DNA of 64,000 bases from UBA5972 sp964637875 (GCA_964637875.1 CAZWXK010000010.1:3188-67187); one strand, 5' to 3'; positions 1 to 9,769 are shown, counted from the first letter of the stretch. Made by a program: numbers and translations. The notes: generated from the sequence alone by a model not told the origin.

Positions 1-1700
1 ATCAGCTGCAACACCTGTGCCGACTTGCGCGTCGCCCCCGTGACCATCGCATCGCCATGCCCATGCGCGACCATCAGGGCCGCGAATACGTGCCGGTCGC
101 GCGAGGCCAGCTTGTGGCAGTCATACTGATCGAACCCCTTGCGTTGCAGGCGGGTATACAGGAAGTCCTCATAGGCCTGCAGGTGATCCGTGTTGGCCGC
201 ATTGACCACCTCGATTTCGTCGATGGCTTCGGGCATGCCGGCCTCTTGCAACTTTTTCCTCACGCTGGCCTCGCGGTCAACGACAATGGCCTGCCCCAGA
301 CCCGACCGCGCATAGGCAACCGCGGCGCGCAACACGCGCGGATCGTCGCCTTCGGCAAAGATCATTCTGGCCTGCGCGTTCTTGGCCCGCGTATACAGCG
401 ATTGCAGGATGGATGCGGTCGGATCCAACCGCACCTTGAGAGACAGCTCATAGGCCTCCATGTCGATGATCGGCCGCCGGGCAACGCCGGTATCCATTCC
501 AGCCCTTGCAACCGCCGGCGGCACCACATGGATCAGCCGAGGGTCGAACGGCGTCGGGATGATGTAATCGCGCCCGAAACGCAGCTTGGTCCCATAGGCC
601 AATGCCACCTCGTCGGGGACATCACGCCGGGCCAGCTCGGCCAGGGCCCTTGCACAGGCAATCTTCATCTCGTCGTTTATGGCGCGTGCATGAATGTCCA
701 GCGCCCCGCGGAAAAGGTAAGGAAAGCCCAGTACGTTATTGACCTGATTGGGATAATCCGACCTTCCCGTAGCGATGATCGCGTCCTGGCGTATGGCGTG
801 AACCTCCTCGGGGGTGATTTCCGGATCAGGGTTGGCCAAGGCAAAGATCACCGGGTCGGGCGCCATGGATTTCACCATTTCAGCTGTCACCGCCCCCTTG
901 ACCGAAACGCCAAGAAAGACGTCTGCATCAACCATGGCCTCTTGCAGGGTGCGGGCGTCGGTATTGGCGGCGTGGGCCGATTTCCACTGGTTCATCCCCT
1001 CTTTCCGGCCCTGATAGACGACGCCCTTGGTATCGCACACGATGCAGTTGTCGTGTTTTGCACCCAGGCGCTTGATCAGTTCGATGATCGCGATGCCGGC
1101 CGCCCCTGCGCCGTTCAGGACGATCTTGCAGTCCTCGATCTTCTTGCCCGTCAGGTGCAGCGCGTTTATCAGGCCCGCCAGACAGATCACCGCCGTACCG
1201 TGCTGGTCGTCGTGAAAGACGGGAATGTCCATCTCGTCCTTGAGGCGTTGTTCGATGATGAAACACTCGGGCGCCTTGATATCTTCCAGATTGACCCCGC
1301 CAAAGCTGGGCTCCATCAGCCTGACAGCGGCGACAAAGGCATCGGGGTCGTCGGTATCCAGCTCGATATCTACGGCGTTGACATCTGCGAACCGCTTGAA
1401 AAGAACGGCTTTCCCCTCCATCACCGGCTTGGATGCAAGCGCCCCGAGATTGCCCATCCCCAGGATGGCCGAGCCGTTTGTGATAACGGCGACCAGGTTC
1501 CCCTTGGTGGTATAGTCATAGGCGGCCGCCGGATTGTCTGCGATTGCCTGCACCGGGACAGCCACCCCGGGGCTGTAGGCAAGGGAAAGGTCCCGCTGTG
1601 TCGCCATCGGGGTCGAGGCGCTGATCTCGATCTTGCCGGGCTTGGGCTCGTGGTGATAGGCAAGGGCCTCGTCGTCGGTGAATTTGGAATTGTCGGACAT
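1..1700 (-). CDS. maeB: NADP-dependent malic enzyme with phosphotransacetylase-like tail (3' end cut by window)
   Basis: Oxidative decarboxylation of malate to pyruvate, giving NADPH, in the cytoplasm. Translating the minus strand from the ATG at 1700 (MSDNSKFTDDEALAYHHEPK) gives about 566 residues before the gene leaves the window. The malic N-terminal domain is recognisable (YSPGVAVP, then FHDDQHGTA). The dinucleotide-binding loop NGAGAAGIA lies near residue 196. The last visible stretch, GDAMVTGATRKSAQ, is typical of the phosphotransacetylase-like C-terminal domain of the long MaeB form, which is usually about 750 residues, so roughly a quarter is missing. It is transcribed divergently from mutS, with about 120 bp between them. 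Family assignment is firm; the NADP preference is inferred from the MaeB architecture. Confidence 0.95.
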   Translation of the reverse strand, partial: MSDNSKFTDDEALAYHHEPKPGKIEISASTPMATQRDLSLAYSPGVAVPVQAIADNPAAAYDYTTKGNLVAVITNGSAILGMGNLGALASKPVMEGKAVLFKRFADVNAVDIELDTDDPDAFVAAVRLMEPSFGGVNLEDIKAPECFIIEQRLKDEMDIPVFHDDQHGTAVICLAGLINALHLTGKKIEDCKIVLNGAGAAGIAIIELIKRLGAKHDNCIVCDTKGVVYQGRKEGMNQWKSAHAANTDARTLQEAMVDADVFLGVSVKGAVTAEMVKSMAPDPVIFALANPDPEITPEEVHAIRQDAIIATGRSDYPNQVNNVLGFPYLFRGALDIHARAINDEMKIACARALAELARRDVPDEVALAYGTKLRFGRDYIIPTPFDPRLIHVVPPAVARAGMDTGVARRPIIDMEAYELSLKVRLDPTASILQSLYTRAKNAQARMIFAEGDDPRVLRAAVAYARSGLGQAIVVDREASVRKKLQEAGMPEAIDEIEVVNAANTDHLQAYEDFLYTRLQRKGFDQYDCHKLASRDRHVFAALMVAHGHGDAMVTGATRKSAQVLQL

Positions 1701-1821
1701 GGATCGCACTGTTTCTGTGGGTTACTCCAACTTCTTACAGGGCTGGGGTTTTCTTCACAACAAGACTCGGTTCTTTTGGCTTCCAAGGCGGGCGCAGGCG
1801 GTGTAGTTTCCGGCCGCATAG

Positions 1822-4509
1822 ATGGCAGGGGGAAAGATGAACGTTGCCAACGCCAACGTGACGCCGATGATGGCGCAGTATCTGTCGATCAAGCAGGATC
1901 ATCAGGACGCGCTGCTGTTCTACCGTATGGGCGATTTCTATGAGATGTTCTTTGACGATGCGGTTCAGGCCGCGGCGGCGCTTGATATTGCGCTGACGAA
2001 AAGGGGCAAGCATCTTGGCCAGGACATCCCCATGTGCGGGGTTCCGGTTCACGCGTCCGAGAGCTATCTTTTATCGTTGATTCGCAAGGGCTTTCGCGTT
2101 GCGGTTTGCGAACAGATGGAAGACCCGAAAGAGGCAAAGAAACGCGGCTCCAAGGCGGTTGTGAAACGCGAGGTCGTGCGCGTCGTCACCCCCGGAACAT
2201 TGACCGAGGATACCCTGCTGGACGCGCGCCGACACAATTTCCTGGCTGCCTGGGCCGAGGTCAGGGGCGACGGGGCGCTGGCCTGGGTCGATGTATCGAC
2301 CGGAGATTTCATCGTGACCCCCTGCCCTCGGGTTGCGTTGGTGCCGCAGTTGGCCCGCCTGGCCCCGCGCGAGATGCTGTTGTCCGAACGCCTGGCGAGC
2401 GAACTGCGCGCCCTTGCCGAAGATGGCGGCGCCGCCGTCACCCCTCTTGCGCCGGCAAGTTTCGATTCACAGGGCGCCCTGTCGCGGTTATGCCGCCTTT
2501 ACGGGGTGAAAACCCTGGATGGGTTCGGTCATTTCGGCAGGGCCGAGCTGTCTGCGATGGGCGCGATCCTCGAATATCTCGAACTCACGCAAAAAGGCAG
2601 GCTGCCGCTGCTGAAGCCGCCCCAGGCCGAGGCCCATGACGAGGTCATGCAGATAGACGCGGCCACGCGCAGGAATCTGGAACTTGTCCGCTCACTTGGG
2701 GGCAATCGCGATGGCGCGCTTCTGGCGGTGATCGATCGCACCGTGACCGGCGCCGGCGCGCGGTTGCTGGAGCGTCGTCTGAACAGCCCTTCGACACGGC
2801 TCGACGTGATCCGGCAGAGATTGGATGTTGTGGGCTTTTTCCATGAAAATCAATCAATTACCGATGGGTTGCGCAACGCCCTGCGCAAGGTTGCAGACAT
2901 GGATCGCGCGTTGTCGCGCCTTGCGCTGGATCGTGGCGGCCCGCGCGACATCAACGCCATCCGGCAGGGGCTGACCCAGGCCCGGATTCTGGCCGACATG
3001 TTGCAATCCTCGGACCTTCCCGAGGATCTGGCGCGCCTGACGGCGGCCATGCGGGGTTTTGATGCGCTGATTTCCCATCTCTCATCCGCGCTGGTGGACG
3101 AGCCGCCCCTCATGGCCCGCGAGGGTGGGTTTGTTGCCAGTGGCTTTGACGACAGCCTGGACGAGGCGCGAACCTTGCGCGATCAGGGTCGCGGTGTAAT
3201 CGCCTCGCTTCAAAAGCGCTATCAGGACGAGACCGGCATCCCCTCGCTGAAAGTAAGAAATAACAACGTCTTGGGATATTTTGTCGAGACCCCGTCTACA
3301 CATGCCGACAAGATGCTGTCGCCGCCGCTGTCCGAGCTGTTCATCCACCGGCAGACCACCGCAAACGCCGTGCGCTTTACCACCGTCGAGCTGTCCGAGT
3401 TGGAAACCCGCATCCTGAACGCCGGCAACCGCGCGCTGGAAATCGAGTTGAGAATATTCGAATCCCTGCGCCAACAGATATTGGACCACGCCGCCGGCAT
3501 CGGGCATGCCGCGCGTGCACTGGCCGAGGTCGATCTGGCCGCCGCCCTGGCCGATCTGGCCCGTGGCGCGGGCTGGACGCGCCCCCATATCGACGATTCC
3601 CGCGACTTTGTCGTGACCGAGGGTCGCCATCCGGTGGTCGAATCCGCCCTGGCTGCGGCAGGTGGCGGACCCTTTGTCGCGAATGACTGTGATCTCAGCC
3701 CCGAATCCGACGATCACGCCGCGGTGTGGCTGCTGACAGGGCCGAACATGGCAGGCAAATCCACCTTTCTGCGCCAGAACGCGCTGATTGCGCTGCTGGC
3801 CCAGATCGGCAGTTATGTTCCCGCGCGGGCTGCGCGCATCGGCCTGGTCACGCAGCTGTTTTCGCGCGTGGGCGCATCGGACGACCTGGCCCGGGGGCAC
3901 TCGACCTTCATGGTCGAGATGGTCGAGACCGCCGCCATCCTGAATCAGGCCGGGCCGCGGGCGCTGGTCATCCTTGACGAGATCGGGCGCGGAACGGCCA
4001 CCTATGACGGTCTGTCAATCGCCTGGGCAACGCTTGAACACCTGCACCAGGTCAACAAATGCAGAACACTGTTTGCAACGCATTATCATGAGCTTACCGC
4101 CCTTTCCTCGAACCTTGCCGGATTGACCAATGCCACCGTTGCCGTGCGCGAATGGCAGGGCGATATCGTTTTTCTTCACGAGGTCAGAAAAGGCGCGGCC
4201 GATCGCTCATACGGGGTGCAGGTTGCCCGTCTGGCCGGGTTGCCCGCGTCGGTCATCGACCGGGCGCGCGAGGTGTTGCAGGCCCTTGAACAGGGCGAAC
4301 AACAGGGTGGCGGCCGCGCCAGAACCCTGGTGGACGACCTGCCGCTTTTTTCGGCCGCTCCGGTCGGCCGAGCGACCGCCCCCGACATGGCCGGCATTTC
4401 CGAGATCGAAGACATGCTGAAAAATGCAAGCCCCGACCAGATGACTCCGATCGAGGCGCTGAATTTTCTGTATGATCTGCGCGACAGGTTGAACCGCAAG
4501 CGCCCATGA
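1822..4509 (+). CDS. mutS: DNA mismatch repair ATPase MutS
   Basis: Recognises mismatches and small loops and starts methyl- or nick-directed repair with MutL. The 895-residue length is normal for MutS. Domain I carries the mismatch-reading motif GDFYEMFF near the N-terminus. The ABC-type ATPase has Walker A GPNMAGKST near residue 640, the signature FSRVGASDDLARGHSTF, and Walker B ILDEIGRGT near residue 719. There are two candidate starts. The ATG at 1822 has no clear ribosome site. The ATG at 1837 (MNVANANVTPMMAQYL) follows AGGGGG at 1827-1832 and starts closer to where MutS homologues begin, so the protein may be five residues shorter. It converges on grpE with a 15-bp gap; I see no terminator there. 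Confidence 0.97.
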   Translation: MAGGKMNVANANVTPMMAQYLSIKQDHQDALLFYRMGDFYEMFFDDAVQAAAALDIALTKRGKHLGQDIPMCGVPVHASESYLLSLIRKGFRVAVCEQMEDPKEAKKRGSKAVVKREVVRVVTPGTLTEDTLLDARRHNFLAAWAEVRGDGALAWVDVSTGDFIVTPCPRVALVPQLARLAPREMLLSERLASELRALAEDGGAAVTPLAPASFDSQGALSRLCRLYGVKTLDGFGHFGRAELSAMGAILEYLELTQKGRLPLLKPPQAEAHDEVMQIDAATRRNLELVRSLGGNRDGALLAVIDRTVTGAGARLLERRLNSPSTRLDVIRQRLDVVGFFHENQSITDGLRNALRKVADMDRALSRLALDRGGPRDINAIRQGLTQARILADMLQSSDLPEDLARLTAAMRGFDALISHLSSALVDEPPLMAREGGFVASGFDDSLDEARTLRDQGRGVIASLQKRYQDETGIPSLKVRNNNVLGYFVETPSTHADKMLSPPLSELFIHRQTTANAVRFTTVELSELETRILNAGNRALEIELRIFESLRQQILDHAAGIGHAARALAEVDLAAALADLARGAGWTRPHIDDSRDFVVTEGRHPVVESALAAAGGGPFVANDCDLSPESDDHAAVWLLTGPNMAGKSTFLRQNALIALLAQIGSYVPARAARIGLVTQLFSRVGASDDLARGHSTFMVEMVETAAILNQAGPRALVILDEIGRGTATYDGLSIAWATLEHLHQVNKCRTLFATHYHELTALSSNLAGLTNATVAVREWQGDIVFLHEVRKGAADRSYGVQVARLAGLPASVIDRAREVLQALEQGEQQGGGRARTLVDDLPLFSAAPVGRATAPDMAGISEIEDMLKNASPDQMTPIEALNFLYDLRDRLNRKRP

Positions 4510-4524
4510 CGCCCGGCACAGCGT

Positions 4525-5148
4525 TCATCCGTCGTTGTCGGCCTGCTCCTCTTGCGGTTTCTCCTGCGCCCTGGCCGGCGGTGTCGAGGAAACGCCCACC
4601 TGTGCGGGGCGCAACAGGCGGTCGCCTATGGTGAATCCCTCGACCATGAGCTGCGCGATATTGCCGGCATCAATACCGGGAACGGGCGCCTCGAACACCG
4701 CCTGGTGCAGGTTGGGGTCGAATTTTTCGCCCACTTCGGGCGCAAGGCGCTGAATTTTGTGCTTGGCAAAGACAGCCAGCATTTCGCGCATGGTCAGTTC
4801 GATCCCCTCGATCAGGGCCTTGGCCGTCTCGCGCTGCTGGTCATCGACGGTTTCGAGCGCGCGTTTCATGTTGTCATAGACCGACAACATGTCGCGCGCC
4901 AGCCTGGTACCACCGTACAGCTCGGCGTCGCGGCGATCGCGTTCGCCCCGCTTGCGGATGTTTTCCGCCTCGGCCAGCGCCCGCATGAGCCGATCGCGCA
5001 GCTCGTCACGCTCGGCGATCAGCTGTTCCAGATCGAACGCTTCCTCGTCCAGCGCCAGCGGATCGGGCTCGTTCATTTCCGCCGGATCAAAAGGCTGCTG
5101 CGCCTGCTCCTGTTCCTCGACCACTGGTTTTTCCTTTTCCTCAGACAT
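4525..5148 (-). CDS. grpE: Nucleotide exchange factor GrpE for DnaK
   Basis: Homodimeric cochaperone that releases ADP from DnaK in the heat-shock folding cycle. The 207-residue product has an acidic, disordered N-terminus (MSEEKEKPVVEEQEQAQQPF). A long coiled-coil helix follows (LEQLIAERDELRDRLMRALA, ENIRKRGERDR). The C-terminal beta domain includes FDPNLHQAVFE and the end of the GrpE signature (GFTIGDRLLRPAQVGVS). The start at 5148 was chosen because it has AAAGAGG upstream; a longer open frame to 5232 has no GrpE-like sequence and runs into hrcA. The gene follows hrcA by 13 bp on the same strand, so the two are likely cotranscribed, an arrangement common in alphaproteobacteria. Confidence 0.97.
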   Translation of the reverse strand: MSEEKEKPVVEEQEQAQQPFDPAEMNEPDPLALDEEAFDLEQLIAERDELRDRLMRALAEAENIRKRGERDRRDAELYGGTRLARDMLSVYDNMKRALETVDDQQRETAKALIEGIELTMREMLAVFAKHKIQRLAPEVGEKFDPNLHQAVFEAPVPGIDAGNIAQLMVEGFTIGDRLLRPAQVGVSSTPPARAQEKPQEEQADNDG

Positions 5149-5161
5149 TTCGGCCTCTTTG

Positions 5162-6226
5162 TTAGCTCGCCCCGGAGAGCATGCGCCCCACCAGCTGTGC
5201 CGTATAACCGACAATCGGCACGATCCGCCCATAGTTCAGGCGGGTCGGGCCGATCACGCCGACTGCACCGATGATTTTCCGGTCAGAGTTCATATATGGA
5301 GAAACCACCAGAGAGCTACCCGAAAGTGAAAAAAGTTTGTTCTCGGAGCCGATAAAGACCCGCACACCTTCGCCCTGTTCGGCCAGCTCCAGGAATTCCA
5401 CCAGTTCGCATTTTCGCTCGATGTCGTCAAACAGGTTCTTGATGCGCTCCAGGTCGTGCCCGATGGTTTCATCATCGATCAGGTTCGACTGGCCGCGCAC
5501 GATCAGGCGTTCGTGATCTTCGCCCTGACTGTCCCATACGGCAACGCCGCTTTCGACCAGTTCGCGCGCCAGCGAATCGAGCTCGCGGCGGTGGCGCTCG
5601 ATCTCGCGTGCGACGACCTGGCCCAGTTCGGACAGGGTATGGCCCTGGACGATGGCGTTCAGGAAATTCGCCGCTTCGCGCATGGCCGAGGGCGTTTGCC
5701 CCGGCGGTGGCGTGAACAGTCGGTTTTCCACGTTTCCGTCGGCTGTCACCAGCACTACCAGCGCACGGTCGGGCGAAAGCGATACAAATTCGATATGCTT
5801 GATGGGTGCCTCGGATTTCGGCGCCAGCACAAGGGCGGCACCCTTGGTCAATCCGCTCAGAACTGCGCTGGTCTGGTCCAGCATGCGGGTGATGTCGGCC
5901 TGATCCCCCTCGAGCGAGGTCTCGATCTTTTGCCGGTCGGTACGCGGCAGGTCGGTGACTTCGAGCAGAGAGTCCACGAACAACCTCAGGCCCAGCTCGG
6001 TCGGGACGCGGCCGGCCGAGACATGCGGGCTGCTGAGCAGACCCAGATGTTCGAGATCCTGCATGACATTTCGCACGGTCGCCGCCGATATCCGCTCGGT
6101 CAGCGCGCGCGAAAGCGTACGCGAGCCGACGGGTTCGCCCGTTTCGATATAGGATTCGACCAGCCGGCGAAAAACATCGCGGCTGCGGTCATTCAGCTCG
6201 GAAATTGGGTTCACTGTTTCGGTCAT
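5162..6226 (-). CDS. hrcA: Heat-inducible transcription repressor HrcA
   Basis: Represses groESL and related operons by binding CIRCE inverted repeats; its folding depends on GroEL, so it reports free chaperone. The 354 residues show the N-terminal winged helix (RDVFRRLVESYIETGEPVGS, then SAATVRNVMQDLEHLGLL) and the GAF-like middle domain. The C-terminus is conserved (GAVGVIGPTRLNYGRIVPIV). It is the first gene of the hrcA-grpE pair. I looked for a CIRCE element (TTAGCACTC-N9-GAGTGCTAA) in the 135 bp upstream and saw none, so autoregulation through CIRCE at this promoter is not supported. It is divergent from rph. Confidence 0.97.
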   Translation of the reverse strand: MTETVNPISELNDRSRDVFRRLVESYIETGEPVGSRTLSRALTERISAATVRNVMQDLEHLGLLSSPHVSAGRVPTELGLRLFVDSLLEVTDLPRTDRQKIETSLEGDQADITRMLDQTSAVLSGLTKGAALVLAPKSEAPIKHIEFVSLSPDRALVVLVTADGNVENRLFTPPPGQTPSAMREAANFLNAIVQGHTLSELGQVVAREIERHRRELDSLARELVESGVAVWDSQGEDHERLIVRGQSNLIDDETIGHDLERIKNLFDDIERKCELVEFLELAEQGEGVRVFIGSENKLFSLSGSSLVVSPYMNSDRKIIGAVGVIGPTRLNYGRIVPIVGYTAQLVGRMLSGAS

Positions 6227-6361
6227 GTCGCATTCTTACCAGCATTCTGTGCCCCGGTCCCGCCGAATCTGGGGCTGCGGTTCCCGATTGGCCCCGCCTG
6301 ACCCTTTACCGACCGCAACATGCAGGGTATTGGGCGGGATCGGAAATGCAAAGGAAAACAA

Positions 6362-7078
6362 ATGCGCCCTTCTGGTCGAGATGTAGATCAACTTCGCCCG
6401 ATTTCAATAGAAATCAACGTGACAAAACATGCCGAGGGCTCTTGCCTGATCAAATGCGGCGATACCCATGTTTTGTGCACCGCCAGCCTGGAAGAGCGCG
6501 TTCCCCCCTTTCTGCGCAATACCGGCCTGGGCTGGGTCACGGCCGAATATGGCATGCTGCCACGCGCAACCAACACCCGCAACCGGCGCGAGGCCGCGGC
6601 CGGCAAGCAATCCGGCCGCACGCAGGAAATCCAGCGCCTGATCGGGCGGTCGCTGCGGGCCGGGGTCGATCGCGTTGCCCTGGGCGAGCGCCAGATCACC
6701 ATCGACTGCGACGTTATCCAGGCCGATGGCGGCACGCGCTGCGCCTCGATCACCGGCGGATGGGTCGCGCTGCGCCTTGCCGTCAACAAGCTGCTGAAGG
6801 CCGGCGATATCTCCTCGGACCCGCTGACCGACCATGTGGCGGCCGTGTCTTGCGGGATATATGGCGGGCAACCCGTGCTTGACCTCGACTATGCCGAGGA
6901 TAGCGAGGCCGGAACCGACGCCAATTTCGTGATGACCGGCACGGGCGGCCTGATCGAGATTCAGAGCTCGGCCGAAGGCGCCACCTTTTCGCGCGACGAG
7001 TTCACCCAGCTGATGGATCTGGCCGAGCACGGCATCAAGGGGCTGGTCGAGGCACAGGCCAAGGCGATCGAGGGCTAA
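6362..7078 (+). CDS. rph: Ribonuclease PH
   Basis: Phosphorolytic 3'-to-5' exoribonuclease that trims tRNA precursors and structured RNA. The ATG at 6362 gives 238 residues, exactly the usual length, and has AAAGGAA eight bases upstream. An in-frame ATG at 6320 would add 14 unlikely residues. Recognisable family segments are RPISIEINVTKHAEGSCLIK, the core TRNRREAAAGKQSGRTQEIQ and RSLRAGVDRVALGERQITID, and the catalytic-domain end DLDYAEDSEAGTDANFVMTG. It leads the rph-rdgB-hemW run; rdgB follows after 3 bp. Confidence 0.97.
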   Translation: MRPSGRDVDQLRPISIEINVTKHAEGSCLIKCGDTHVLCTASLEERVPPFLRNTGLGWVTAEYGMLPRATNTRNRREAAAGKQSGRTQEIQRLIGRSLRAGVDRVALGERQITIDCDVIQADGGTRCASITGGWVALRLAVNKLLKAGDISSDPLTDHVAAVSCGIYGGQPVLDLDYAEDSEAGTDANFVMTGTGGLIEIQSSAEGATFSRDEFTQLMDLAEHGIKGLVEAQAKAIEG

Positions 7079-7081
7079 ATC

Positions 7082-7693
7082 ATGCGTGACCTCAAGGGGC
7101 AGAAACTGGTTATCGCCAGCCATAACAAGGGCAAGCTGCGCGAGATCGCGGATCTTCTGCACCCCTTGGGGATCGAGACCGTCTCGGCCGGCGACCTAGA
7201 GCTGGAAGAGCCGGAAGAAACCGAAGACAGCTTTGCCGGAAACGCCCGCATCAAGGCCCATTTCGCCGCCCGCGCCAGCGGCCTGCCGGCGCTTTCCGAC
7301 GACAGCGGGCTGATGGTCGATGCGCTTGACGGCGCGCCGGGCATTCATACCGCGGGCTGGGCCGAAACGCCAAACGGGCGCGATTTTCATATGGCCATGC
7401 GCAGGGTCTGGGATCTGCTAAAGGAAAAACAGGCGCCCGAACCCCGTACCGCACGGTTCTGTTGCACGCTGTGCCTTGCCTGGCCCGATGGCGCGGACGA
7501 GATATTCGAAGGCACCGTCGAGGGCCGGCTGGTCTGGCCCCTGCGTGGTGAACGCGGTTTCGGCTTTGACCCGATGTTTCAACCCGTTGGCCGCGATCAG
7601 ACCTTTGGCGAAATGGATCCGGCCGAAAAACACGCGATGAGCCACCGGGCCATGGCCTTTGCCAAGCTGGTCAAGGCGCTCGATGCGGCCTGA
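7082..7693 (+). CDS. rdgB: XTP/dITP diphosphatase (RdgB/HAM1 family)
   Basis: Hydrolyses deaminated purine nucleotides (dITP, XTP) to monophosphates and so keeps hypoxanthine and xanthine out of DNA and RNA. The 203-residue protein opens with the substrate motif LVIASHNKGKLREI. It continues with EDSFAGNARIKAHFAA, the metal-binding segment ALSDDSGLMVDALDGAPGIH, and the C-terminal signature GFGFDPMF and KHAMSHRAMAF. It begins 3 bp after rph and its last 11 bases overlap the start of hemW, which suggests coupled translation. Confidence 0.96.
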   Translation: MRDLKGQKLVIASHNKGKLREIADLLHPLGIETVSAGDLELEEPEETEDSFAGNARIKAHFAARASGLPALSDDSGLMVDALDGAPGIHTAGWAETPNGRDFHMAMRRVWDLLKEKQAPEPRTARFCCTLCLAWPDGADEIFEGTVEGRLVWPLRGERGFGFDPMFQPVGRDQTFGEMDPAEKHAMSHRAMAFAKLVKALDAA

Positions 7694-8837
7694 CACACAA
7701 GACGCCGGATTCGGCATCTATATCCACTGGCCGTTTTGCCAGTCGAAATGCCCCTATTGCGATTTCAACTCGCATGTGGCGGCGCATATCGACCACCGCG
7801 CCTGGGCGCGCGCTTATGCGGCGGCGCTGACACGCTACGCCCAGGAAACCGGCGATCGTATTGTCAATACGGTGTTTTTCGGCGGCGGAACGCCCAGCCT
7901 GATGGAGCCGGAAATCATCGAAACCGTCCTTTGGTGCATCGTCGAAAACTGGACGGTCGCCCGAGATGTGGAAATCACGCTCGAGGCCAACCCCTCGTCT
8001 GTCGAGGCTGGCCGCTTTGCCGATTATCGCGCAGCCGGTATAAACCGGGTCTCGCTGGGGGTGCAGGCGTTGAATGACGCCGACCTGCGGGTGCTGGGGC
8101 GAATCCATACAGCCAAGGAGGCCCTTCAAGCCATTGAAATTGCAGAACAATATTTCAAAAGAGTCAGTTTTGACCTGATCTATGCCAGACAACATCAGAC
8201 CCTTGCCGCCTGGCAGGCCGAATTGTCCACCGCGCTATCGCTGGGAACCGAGCATCTTTCTCTTTATCAGCTGACAATCGAGCCCGACACGGCCTTTGGC
8301 AAAAGGCACGCCGCCGGTGGGCTGGCCGGCTTGCCGGACGACGATCTTTCGGCCGAGCTCTATGAGGCGACCCAGATATTGTGTGACAAGGCAGGTATGC
8401 CGGCATATGAGGTATCCAACCACGCGCGACCCGGCGCGGAATCGCGGCACAACCTTGTTTATTGGCGGGGCGGTGATTTTATCGGGATCGGCCCGGGCGC
8501 CCATGGGCGCGTGACCCTTGCATATACGCGTCATGCCACCGAAGCCCCCCGCAACCCGGCCACATGGCTGTCACTGGCCCAGGATTCGAATGGCGAATCC
8601 AGCCGAACGCCCCTGCCCGCGGCCGAGATCGCCGTGGAATACCTGATGATGTCGCTCAGGCTGACCGAGGGAAGCGACCTTGATCGCCTGGCCGCGTTGG
8701 GGTTTCGGCTGGACCACGATAAAATTACGTATTTACAACAGCTTGGTATGTTGGAAATGTCGAATTCCCATATCCGGGCAACGCCACGGGGGCGCATGGT
8801 TCTGAATTCGATCCTGCGTGAGCTTTTGACCGATTAA
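7683..8837 (+). CDS. hemW: Heme chaperone HemW (radical SAM, HemN-like)
   Basis: A radical-SAM protein of the coproporphyrinogen-dehydrogenase superfamily that inserts or delivers heme; members of this subgroup lack true HemN activity. From the ATG at 7683 (MRPDTQDAGFGIYIHWPFCQ) the 4Fe-4S motif CxxxCxxC is at residues 19, 23 and 26, followed by DFNSHV. The glycine-rich SAM segment FFGGGTPSL and the strand ITLEANPSS follow, then RVSLGVQALND. I assign HemW rather than HemN from the short N-terminus and the length of 384 residues. The gene overlaps rdgB by 11 bp and converges on parB, with stop codons overlapping. Confidence 0.93.
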   Translation: MRPDTQDAGFGIYIHWPFCQSKCPYCDFNSHVAAHIDHRAWARAYAAALTRYAQETGDRIVNTVFFGGGTPSLMEPEIIETVLWCIVENWTVARDVEITLEANPSSVEAGRFADYRAAGINRVSLGVQALNDADLRVLGRIHTAKEALQAIEIAEQYFKRVSFDLIYARQHQTLAAWQAELSTALSLGTEHLSLYQLTIEPDTAFGKRHAAGGLAGLPDDDLSAELYEATQILCDKAGMPAYEVSNHARPGAESRHNLVYWRGGDFIGIGPGAHGRVTLAYTRHATEAPRNPATWLSLAQDSNGESSRTPLPAAEIAVEYLMMSLRLTEGSDLDRLAALGFRLDHDKITYLQQLGMLEMSNSHIRATPRGRMVLNSILRELLTD

Positions 8838-9769
8838 CGCGTTCCGGCAAGGATCTGGCACAGCTCGTCCAGCTCTTCCAGGGTCTTGTAGCGGATGCTG
8901 ACCATACCGGATTCGCCGCCTGCCCGGTGGTCTATCTTGACGTCCATCCCAAGACTGGCTGTCAGATCAAGCTCGAGCGCCCTTGTATCTGCATCCTTTT
9001 CCGATCTGTTTTCCCTGGTTTTTTTCTGTACGCCGCTTTCAGCCCCGGGTTTCTTGGCAAGCGCCTCGGTCTGGCGCACGGACAGGCCCCTGGAAATAAC
9101 CTTGCGGGCAAGGTCGGTGGGGTTTTCGGCGGTAACGAGGGCCCGCGCGTGGCCCGCTGTCAGTTTTCCCTCGCGCAGCCAGGTCTGAACCTCGTCCGGG
9201 AGGTTCAACAAACGCAGCAGGTTTGCGATATGGCTGCGACTTTTACCCAGGGCCTCGGCCAGTTTTTCCTGTGTATGACCAAACCGGTCCATCAATTGGC
9301 GATAGCCCGCGGCCTCTTCTACCGGGTTCAGGTCGGCCCGCTGGATGTTTTCGATGATCGCGACCTCGATCACCTCGGTATCGTTGAAATCGCGCAACAG
9401 GACCGGAACCTCGTGCAGGTTCACCAACTGGGCCGCCCGCCAGCGCCTTTCTCCCGCAACGATCTGATAATCTTCGGGATTGCGAGGGTCGGCCCGCACC
9501 AGAAGCGGTTGAATGATTCCCTTTTCGCGAATCGAGGCCGCGAGGTCGGCCAGATCGGCCTGCGAAAAACTGCGCCGGGGCTGATCGGGGTTCGGGTTCA
9601 GTTTCTCGATGGGAACCAGCATGTCCGGCTTTTGCGCACCCCTTGCCTCCGCACCGGGCGCCGGGCTGTTCATGTCGATATCGGCCATCAGGGCCGATAA
9701 CCCCCGCCCCAGGCCTCGTTTGTTCGGTTTTGATTTTGTCATTGGCTTCAAACCCTTGCTGCGCGTCAT
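8834..9769 (-). CDS. parB: Chromosome partitioning protein ParB (CTP-dependent parS clamp)
   Basis: Binds parS, hydrolyses CTP and spreads along DNA to load SMC and drive origin segregation with ParA. The 311 residues begin with the conserved ParA-interaction motif KRGLGRGLSALM. The CTP-binding ParB/Srx domain follows (PNPDQPRRSF, then VAGERRWRAAQL, the arginine-rich C-motif). The helix-turn-helix (QEKLAEALGKSRSHIANLLR) and a C-terminal dimer domain complete it. The start at 9769 overlaps the parA stop as ATGA; an internal ATG at 9742 (MTKSKPNKRG) is a possible alternative. Two perfect parS sites lie 1.4 and 3.3 kb upstream, matching this protein. Confidence 0.98.
   Translation of the reverse strand: MTRSKGLKPMTKSKPNKRGLGRGLSALMADIDMNSPAPGAEARGAQKPDMLVPIEKLNPNPDQPRRSFSQADLADLAASIREKGIIQPLLVRADPRNPEDYQIVAGERRWRAAQLVNLHEVPVLLRDFNDTEVIEVAIIENIQRADLNPVEEAAGYRQLMDRFGHTQEKLAEALGKSRSHIANLLRLLNLPDEVQTWLREGKLTAGHARALVTAENPTDLARKVISRGLSVRQTEALAKKPGAESGVQKKTRENRSEKDADTRALELDLTASLGMDVKIDHRAGGESGMVSIRYKTLEELDELCQILAGTR

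Noticed and set aside
57..1943. A 628-codon open frame on the plus strand
   Set aside because: It lies antisense to the malic enzyme, whose motifs (NGAGAAGIA, FHDDQHGTA) are clear on the minus strand. High GC and strong codon bias create long mirror frames.
6227..6361. Possible CIRCE element upstream of hrcA
   Set aside because: No TTAGCACTC / GAGTGCTAA repeat is present in the 135-bp interval.
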